From Anarhynchus alexandrinus (taxonomy: Eukaryota > Chordata > Aves > Charadriiformes > Charadriidae), in the NCBI GenBank assembly GCA_008711295.1, contig VUYV01000008.1, positions 3,268,578 to 3,332,577 on the forward strand: DNA of 64,000 bases. Reading direction: 5' to 3'. Below, one piece after another: positions 49,401 through 58,400 of the stretch. The notes beneath the pieces were generated by a model. It was not told the origin of the DNA. It made no database searches and saw only the letters and a list, made by a program, of their open reading frames with translations. A program made the position numbers and the translations under genes. Every line of letters starts with the position of its first letter. The stretch's first letter is position 1.

Positions 49401-52400
49401 TCCTTCGTATTTCTGAAACTTCCAATGCCATTGCTGTCCCACACCATTTCGCCGTTAGCTTCAGTGCAGTAACAGTATTCTGTCTACATTTTTCTCTCTC
49501 TGCATAAATGCATGTCTTCTTCCATCCAACTTACCGCTTCACCTTCTTTTACATTGCTATTTTCTATGCTATTGATTTCCTGTCCCCTGCCTTAATATTC
49601 ATATTACTTTCAGTTCAGCAAAAGATGTAAACAATGTATGCAATTTGCTTTCATTGACTTCACTGGAATCAATTAGGATGTTTTGAAGTTCTGCCTAATT
49701 GTTTTGCTGAATCGGAGCCTGTGTGACACAAAGGGCTTTTGACACAAAGGCCATCACTGAAGAGGTGCCTGCTGAAAGCCCTGGGACAGCACATGGTGAC
49801 TTCATTAGACGGAGGAGTCTCTGCGAGGACCTTGTAGATGTTTGCTCCCACCTGTAGCTCCTAGATTATTTATTCATTTTTATGCCCCTCTGCTTTCCCT
49901 TTTTTCCTTGCCTTTCTTGTCTATCCTAAGTTGCTTTGAGAAATACACATAACATCAGTAATCCTTATAGCTTGCTTCCTTTGAACCATTGTCTCTATCT
50001 CCTGTCATTTAAATACCATGGTTTAAAGGCACATTTAGAGTATAAATCACATAATTCCATGCAGTCTATGGATGTTTCTAATAAGTGAAAAGTACTTCTA
50101 AAAAGCACATGAAATAGATAACTTGGCAGGGGTTTGGTTAATTTATATAAGGTGCATGCTTGATTTTTATGTGTTCCAAAGCAGGATGGAGGAATATTAA
50201 TGAAACTTTGTTTGCGTATGTGAAAAATGTGCTTTTTTTTTTATCAGGGAGGAAAACTTAACTCTATTGTCACAAAATAAATGAAACAAAGAACTACTTA
50301 GAAGCGTATTTAGATCTAATGAAAATATAATCCCGATGATGGAGCAAAGAGATTGTTGTTGTCTGAAGATTGACAGCATTAAAATGTGAGGATTTTTAGA
50401 AAGACACGGTTGGCTGAGCCCACCCACGTTCCTTTTCAAAAAAAATCAAAAACCCCAGGCCCTCAGTGACTGAAGCTGACTGTAACGTGGGTTCTCAAGT
50501 TGGCTGGGGCTGCAGTGCAAGCCTTTTCTGGCATAGGTCGGTCGAGATCGTAGCGGGCTCTGATTTACAGCGTGCCGAGCTGTGCTGGCGCGCTCCCCTG
50601 GTACAGGCGCTCCTGCTCTGGCAGGACGGCGCGTTTGCCAGGATGTGGTGAGAGGCTGCCTGAGAAAGCCGAGCTGCGCTGGTACGAGTCCTGTTCCAGG
50701 CATGGAAGGTTTATAGCTAGCACAACACACAAGCAAAGCTGATGTTCATAGGAGTTTGAATTTCTAAAAGCTTTTCAGGGGTGAGGGGTTGTTTTTCTTG
50801 AAGAAACCGAGCTGTTTGCTCAAAGTTGTGTGCTGCTGCCATTATTTCTTACAGAGGAAATTACTGAGGGAAAGAGATGTGGGAATGTTTTCATGCCTGA
50901 CCTTTCCTCTCTTTCTTCTGTATTTACAGGGAGATCTCTTGTCTATAGACATGGTCATGCCTGGACTTTGCTAATTTTTTTTTTTTATTCACTATGTTTT
51001 CATTAAATTATGTATAATTATTGTTTTAGTGGTTCAGCCTTAGCAGTATTGGGAAAAATGCTTTTTGTTTTCCTTTCTGAATCAGAGCGTGTTCGAGTTT
51101 TCATTTAAATGAAGAATACCACCCTCTGAACTTCCTTTTGTAACCTAGCTAAAAGATATGATTAAGCAAAATGGAAAATAATAGCACTAAAGATTAATAA
51201 TTTTTCATTTGATCCAATAGAGGAGTTTGAGGTATTTATACCTGCGAGTATGTGATCTTCTGAAAGTTGTTATCCAAGATCAATAGTTCTTTTTTCTTCT
51301 TAGACATGTACCACACACATGAATGTTCACTTGTGTTTCCAAGTGTGTTTTTAGCTATCTTTATTCCAATTTTCACTCTAAGTAATGAAAGTCCTTAGCA
51401 TTCAGTTTTAAGGTCTTCTCTTGTGTTTGATTATTCAAGGCTCTGGACTAAGGCTTTCATGTGAGTCTGGTTTTTTTTTCAACTACAAACTCTGTGTGCC
51501 TAAGGTCTGCAGCCGTGGTCTTTTTCTGGTGTATGTTTGCACTCCAGTCTCTTTCAAACATCTGTTACCATTTGAACGATCAGCTGTGACCATTACAGTA
51601 CAAGGAGATGGTCTTGACTCAGCTCTGGTGGTATATAATACTTAAATAATTTCTGGGTGATAGAGTGATACATATGGTTTGGTCATATATTGAAAAATAT
51701 TCTTGTTTCTTTTATCCACAGAATATAGACTTCATTGTAAATTCATTTTTTTTTCTTGGCATCTGATTATTTTTTCCAACAGTAGCCCATTTTTCTTCTC
51801 TATTACTCAGTGGAAGCAACCTGTAAATCACTTACAAACAAGAACTCCTCATCCCAATAAAGCCTCAGGTTCCAGTTGAGTTTGCTTTACTTGGATATTT
51901 ACTTTTTTTTTCCTCCTTGAGGAAGGGAGGATTTTTTTAGAGGGGTTGTGTGTTGCTAGAGGAATGGAATAAAGCCAAGCATCTGTGGTCCATTTTTGTT
52001 TATGAATGTTTCATATCTGTTGGATACCTGCGGTCCTTTGAGCACAGGAACTCTGGGCTTGTAATTCTGCTGTGAACGCACTTGTCCTAGAAGAAGCTGT
52101 CATGAACGATCATGTAATTATAAAGTTTAATCCACGATGCAGTTTGCAGAAGGTCTCTCAGTATTCTATACATCAATTCTAGTTTTTTGTACTTTAGCAG
52201 CAATGGCTTCTTACCTTTAGTATATTATAAAGTGTTGTTTTTCCTGGCAAAAATGTACATGATTAATTGTTTATTGGCTGTGCCCTTAATTGTGATAGAT
52301 CATTGCCAACAGTTGCAGCCTTCCTCCTTTTGGCTTGGATATCTTAAATATTCACAGCCGGTAAGAAAAACTACTGCTGGCAGGGCCAACTGCACTCTCA

Positions 52401-55400
52401 TTTCCCCCTTTCTCTTGCTTGCCCTTGCAGCCAGGTGATAACGTCAGTGCCTTCCCGCTTTCTTCCCTAATTGCAGGGTGATGCTTTCTATGTCCAGCAC
52501 ACAGAATTCTGATTCTCGTGGAAGAAACAGCTTTACTTTGCTTTCTGTTCCCACATTTTGCAGACACAAGTGGGAAAGAAGGATATTAAAAATCCCAAGA
52601 AATATCTGAACCTACTATTCAGAATATTATTTGCTATTCATCTTAGTTGGCAGGCTGTTGTACCATTGAATTTAGGTGACGAAAGGTGCAGTTGGTAATA
52701 GCAGTAAAAATAGTACTTTGTTTGGACATGCTAAAAAGCAGTATTAGTCCCTCATTTAAAAAATGTAATCTTAATTAAATTCAAGAAGTGAAGGGAAAAC
52801 TACTTTTACAATGAAAGGTCAATCTTCGGTTTTGAATGAATAATAGAAGTTTTTGAATGCTCTACATTCATCTTCTAAAGTACATTCCAGCACAATTAAA
52901 ATCTTGATTTTTGAGAAAATAATACTTGAATATCCTTTATTTTATGGTTTTTTCATGTATGAAGCACTTCTAATAACTCTTACTAGTGGTAACAAGTAAA
53001 CACCTTCCTTATTTTGAGTCTTCTTCATATTTTGGAGTGGATCATCACTTGTGGTATTAAACCAGTATTTGATCACAAACATTTGATCTCTCTATCATTA
53101 AGCATTAATGACCATTTGTATTTCAAGTTGTCATTGGTTATAATGTTGAAAATTGAATTTTGCATTTGATATAGCTCGTAGTCTGCTTCAGCATCTGTTT
53201 TCCATATTAAATATTGTCCTAGGCTATGAGGAAAAAAATAAAATACTGAGGAGTTTTGTTGAAACATGTAATAAAATCATGAACAAATATTCCTGTGGTA
53301 ATATGATTTAGACTTGAACCTTAAAAACCTCTTTAAAATTTGGCAAATATCTCCCTTAAGTGATTATATACAAGTAAGAAACGGTTATTCCTGACACTGG
53401 TAATAAATATTGAAAAAACATTTTTTAATTATTTTCTGCAGTTACAAAATATTGTTTATTTTGAAACAGGTAAAGATGTTAACCCAAAAGATATATGTAG
53501 GCTTCAGAATAGTTAGCTATTGATTTGCTAGAATATATTCCTTATGTACCTTATGTTTATACAAAATATTGAGTTTGCTATTATTTTTTTTATTAAAATG
53601 GTAAATGAATGACAGCAGTTATTATGTGATATAAGCTACTACAAATATTTATTTATAATTATCTTCATGTTTATTATTTTAATGCTGATATGAGAGGGCA
53701 AGTAAAAACAAGTATTCGGAAGTTCTGAAGATGGAATTTAGATAAATAGTTAGTCAGATATTTTTCAAGTTGCCTTGGTCTGCAGAATTGGGTTAGAAAA
53801 CTTGTAAGAATGCCTTTTCTTTCCAATCTTGAGGATTCAAAGTTGGAAAGAATACAAAAATAATAAGAATAACCAGTCTTAGGGTATTCTGGCACTTCTG
53901 CTTCAGTTCTGGCCAGAATCCAGAAATAGAGAAGGGAATGAAAATGAAAAATAATAGAGAAAAAAAAAAAACCTATAAACTTCTCAGATTCAAGGTCATT
54001 TTGGCTCATTTTTTTGGGGTGAAAGTCCAATAGCCAGAAGGGTTTTCCACTTCTGTGAATTGGTTAGCTTATACATAATGGAAATGTAGCTAATGAAGCA
54101 CTGTGTCCCACACTGTATAAAATGGACTATAGGTTGGAAAGGTCACGCCTGTTGCTAGACAGTGGGATTTCACTCCAGTGCTGCTTTGTGCTAGCGCAGG
54201 ACCCTCCAGAGCTTATAGAAAGCGGCAGAAAATACTTGATATACTAGGTGATGATCCTGGCCGCTCCTGCCAGCGACTGACTGGCTTCAGGCTGGAGGAC
54301 TTTCAGAGCCTTCCTTCTCTGGCTGTTACCGCTACGTGTTAGGAGGAATATTGTGCTTCGTGAGAGCCAGCAAGGAGCAACGTGCACACAAGAGAACAGA
54401 GGACCTTAAGTTAGCACTGCCCTACGGCAACAAATGCCAGGCTGTGATTTTCTTCTCAGCTTGAGCGAATACAGATGCTTTACTGCAATATTGTCCTACC
54501 TGTGCAATCTTGCCCCAGCCAGAATTCATAAAGAGGCAATACTTACTTAAAAAGAAAGGAAAGGGGAATACGTATTTCTGTTATGCTCACTCCTAATTTT
54601 AGAATGAGGAAATTTTGTTGGGCAGAATTCTGTTTGGCACGCTTTATATCACAATTTAATAGTGTCACTATAAATATTTGCTGAGTAGTGAAATGAATAG
54701 TTGCTCATATGTAATACAGAGGGCCAGGAGTCATAGCTGAAGAGATTGGGTAGGAAAATAATTTTGCAGTTGTCTTCTGGTTTGATAAATACTTACATAT
54801 CCAACATTTCATCTGTCAAGGTCAGATATGTTGCAGTGGATGTGGATTGCAGTAATGGTGGATGTTGTGGCAGTAATCAGGACATCAAATGGGGAGAGCT
54901 AGTCAAGAGGATTGGTCTTGTGAATGGGTATTGTGTGAAGAGTGTTTCAATTAGGAAATATATTCTCCAGATGTTATATTTTATATAGATTACTGAGGTT
55001 CAGAATCCAGTTTATGGTATGGTTTTCCTCATCCAAACTGAAGTGGACTGTACTCAACTGTATAGCATTTCAGCATTTTGTAGTATTTGCTAAACTTTTC
55101 ATGGAAAACTTTTGCAATTATGTTTGTTCTGGAGTCTGAAAAATTTACTTTTTTTCAGAGAATATTAATAGTAATGCTGTAATCCTTGTAATATAAACAT
55201 GTCATATAAGAAAAAGGGGTGTCATTCAGCATATAGAGGAAAAACTTGGTTATAAGAAATGCTTAGTCAACTAAAATTTTCAACTTCAAGATAGGAAATG
55301 AACTGGGTAGTTTTTCTGTTTCAGGCAGTTGAATGGGACTAGGCAATAACCAGCAAGAATGTGACTTCATGGGTGACCTTATTAGTTTTAGCTGTAATGG

Positions 55401-58400
55401 GTTTGGCAACTGGATTTCTCATGTAGTTTGTTGATGAGGCCCATCTGTTGCTTTTGGAAACCTTCAGGATTCTCAGTGACTAAAAGTCAGAACAGTTGAG
55501 GTTGGAGGGAGAAAAGAGGGAAAGCAAAGACTTTCTATGTGAATAATCTCATTTCTATCTTGTCTGCTTTGTTATGGCTGCAGATTTACATGTGCATTTA
55601 ATGTCATTTCCTATCACCTTGCTTGCAAATGAAGTACTGAAACTTGTATGGGAAATTTATTTCAGTTGTTCTAAATGGCCTCAAGTTGTGCCAGGAGAGG
55701 TTTAGATTGGATATTAGGAAAAATTTCTCCACCGAAAGGGTTATCAAACATTGGAACAGGCTGCCCAGGGAAGTGGTGGAGTCGCCATCCCTGGAGGTAT
55801 TTAAAAGATGGTTAGATGTGGTGCTGAGGTGCATGGTTTAGTGGTGGTTTTGGCAGTGTTACGTTGATGGTTGGACTCAATGATCTTAAAGGTCCCTTCC
55901 AACCTAGATGGTTCTATGATTCTATAAAAATGTCTTGAGTGTTATATAAAAATTATTAGAGGTCTATATGGCTTGATTTTTAAAGATCTCAGATGACAAG
56001 ATGTGTCTATACAGAATCAAATTGTATATATTTACCAGGTTACTTTTATGTTATGTAAGCTTTTTCAGCAAGAGCCAGTCTCCCTCCAAGAAACAGGTTT
56101 GGTATGCCTTGTGGCTGTTAAAAACAACCTCTACTTTTTGGTGAATGCACGTAAATAACACTGGAGAGAAATGGCAAGAGTATTTCTACTCTAACGCATC
56201 ACTGAGCCATCACCATCTGAGAATATATAGAGGAATATATACAGATGACCATTCAATTCTTGTTTCCACATTTTGCAGCTGTACGTCCCAGTGTAGTACA
56301 GACCAAGTGCTCTCTGTGGCACAGATTCTGCTGTCTTCGTGAAAGTTGATACCTTATTTTGTGACATATTTGGTCTCAGCTGTGCAACTTAAAGGATGAG
56401 TTATCAAGTATGAAAAATGATGGCCGAAATCTGATATGTAATGAGTATCACAGCTGGTGCTATTTCAGTCCTGAGATAAAAAGTATTGTGTCAGTAATGT
56501 TGTTGGTTTTGTCCTACATAGGTCTTTTGTCATACTTAAATCTTTAAAACAAAGCTTTTGAGAAATTGCGCAGCTAAAATTGAGATCGCTAGAATAGAAA
56601 CTGAAACTGCAATGAACATTTTTGGTAGGTGTGAATACATATCTTAATAACAGAAGCTTTCATTAGAAAAGAGCCTTTCCTTAGTGATGCTTTGCATTTA
56701 TAATGGCCGAAAGCCTCCAAAGATCTGATGGTTTATTAATATCTGAGCGTGTGGGTGATTATCAGTCAGAATGTGCTCAACATTGCACAGAACCAGGCCA
56801 GTAATGCCCCTTCACATTGTCGTAAAAACAAATCCTAGAATGCCTCTATGGAGAGGGTAAATTGGTCTTAATAATTCTTACTGCATTTAGCATTTATAGA
56901 AAAATAATAATAAAAAGTAAACGGCTTTCAAGAAGGAGTGACTGCATTACCCAGTTACTAGGCATTACCTTTATTAGAAATCGAAAAAATGAAATTCAAT
57001 TATTTCATTATTGCTTAAATAAAAGCATTCAGAAGATGAAACAAGTTTACTTTCTAAACACTGCACTGGTTTCACTCACTTTCATATCCTTAACAGCAAT
57101 TCCTTTTTCAGTGTATTAAGCTGTCCAACCAATGGTTGTGCAAGTAAAATTATCATTAATGGAATTATTTAAAGGATTGGACATACTGTACATCAGTGTG
57201 ACTGGGTGGATTTACAAACCCTTAGGTTTTTTTCGGGTAACTAGTAGGAGCTTAATAAAACAGGGGAATAAATATTGTTACGCTGCTCTAAAGCATAGCA
57301 TAGCAGCAGCTCTCTTCAGGTGTCGGTCGTCATTCAGTACCAAGCTGTGAGTGAGACTTGTTTCACACCTGAGTGGCGTAGATCCGCCTGCTGCGCTAAT
57401 CCTGCCCTTTCATCTCTGCCTTCAGAAGGGGCCTGGCTTTGTCACACGGGGTTATTACTCCAACCTTACTTTAATGAGCTGTGTGTATGAAGGCAGATAT
57501 CAATCCAAACTGCCACACGTGAAAGCTGAGAACTCTGAGAAATGTCGTTCACGAAGGCGCTTGAGTTCATGTGAACAAAATGGTTTGAAACCATCCTGTG
57601 GGCTATTGACGGCAAGGCCTCACGGGCCCATAGATGAACGTGCTTGTTGAACCCTGTAGTTCTATCTGCTACACCACAGATGAGAGTAGGAAAAGGGGAT
57701 GAGTGTCTGCTAAGGGGATACAAGGCTTTGTCTCACTCGTTTCTGGTGAGCAGAAGTCTGCTGCCGTGTTTGCGCTTGCAGTTGCACGGCGGGAGGACAG
57801 CAGGCTGCCGGCGCCTGGGTGGACATGTTCTGCCCCTTTCGTCTGGTGGTGTCCGTTCCAAAGTGCAGTGTTCGCTTCACTTTGCTCTGCTGTCACTTGG
57901 AAGGATATAGTAAATAGTTTGAAGATCTGATGAACCAAAAAACCAGTTTCACTGTTGAACAAAGATGTAGAACGACAGTAGTAGTCCTTGTTAGTTTGGT
58001 ATGTTACAAGTGCTTCATCTCACTCATAAGACGTGAGGTAAATTACAGTGCTAGGGTGTACGAGTTCGGTTTGGAAAGCAGGGATGTACATATCAAATCC
58101 CACCAAAATAGTTAGTAGTTGTTGTTGTTGTCTTTTAATAACTGAGTGACCGCCAAATGTCACAGGTTAAGTACCCTGCAGCTTGGTAGCAAAGCAGGAG
58201 TAGCGTCACGGTCTGTTCTGAAGAAGTCCGTCCTTTCTTAACACTGAAGAGCTCAAAACCATTGGTTTCCTGTGAAGTTTCATCCTTATCACTGGGTTTC
58301 TGGTTTTTAGAAGAAAGTTTAAGGGAAAAGCTATTTTTCCGTGGGTGTTGAGGTATACATCTCTCTGAGGAGACAAAAATGAACTGGGGTTTCATAACCA

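Noticed and set aside
55644..55841. 65-codon open frame with protein-like sequence, + strand
   Set aside because: It is the C-terminal remnant of CR1 ORF2 in a truncated element, not a host gene.
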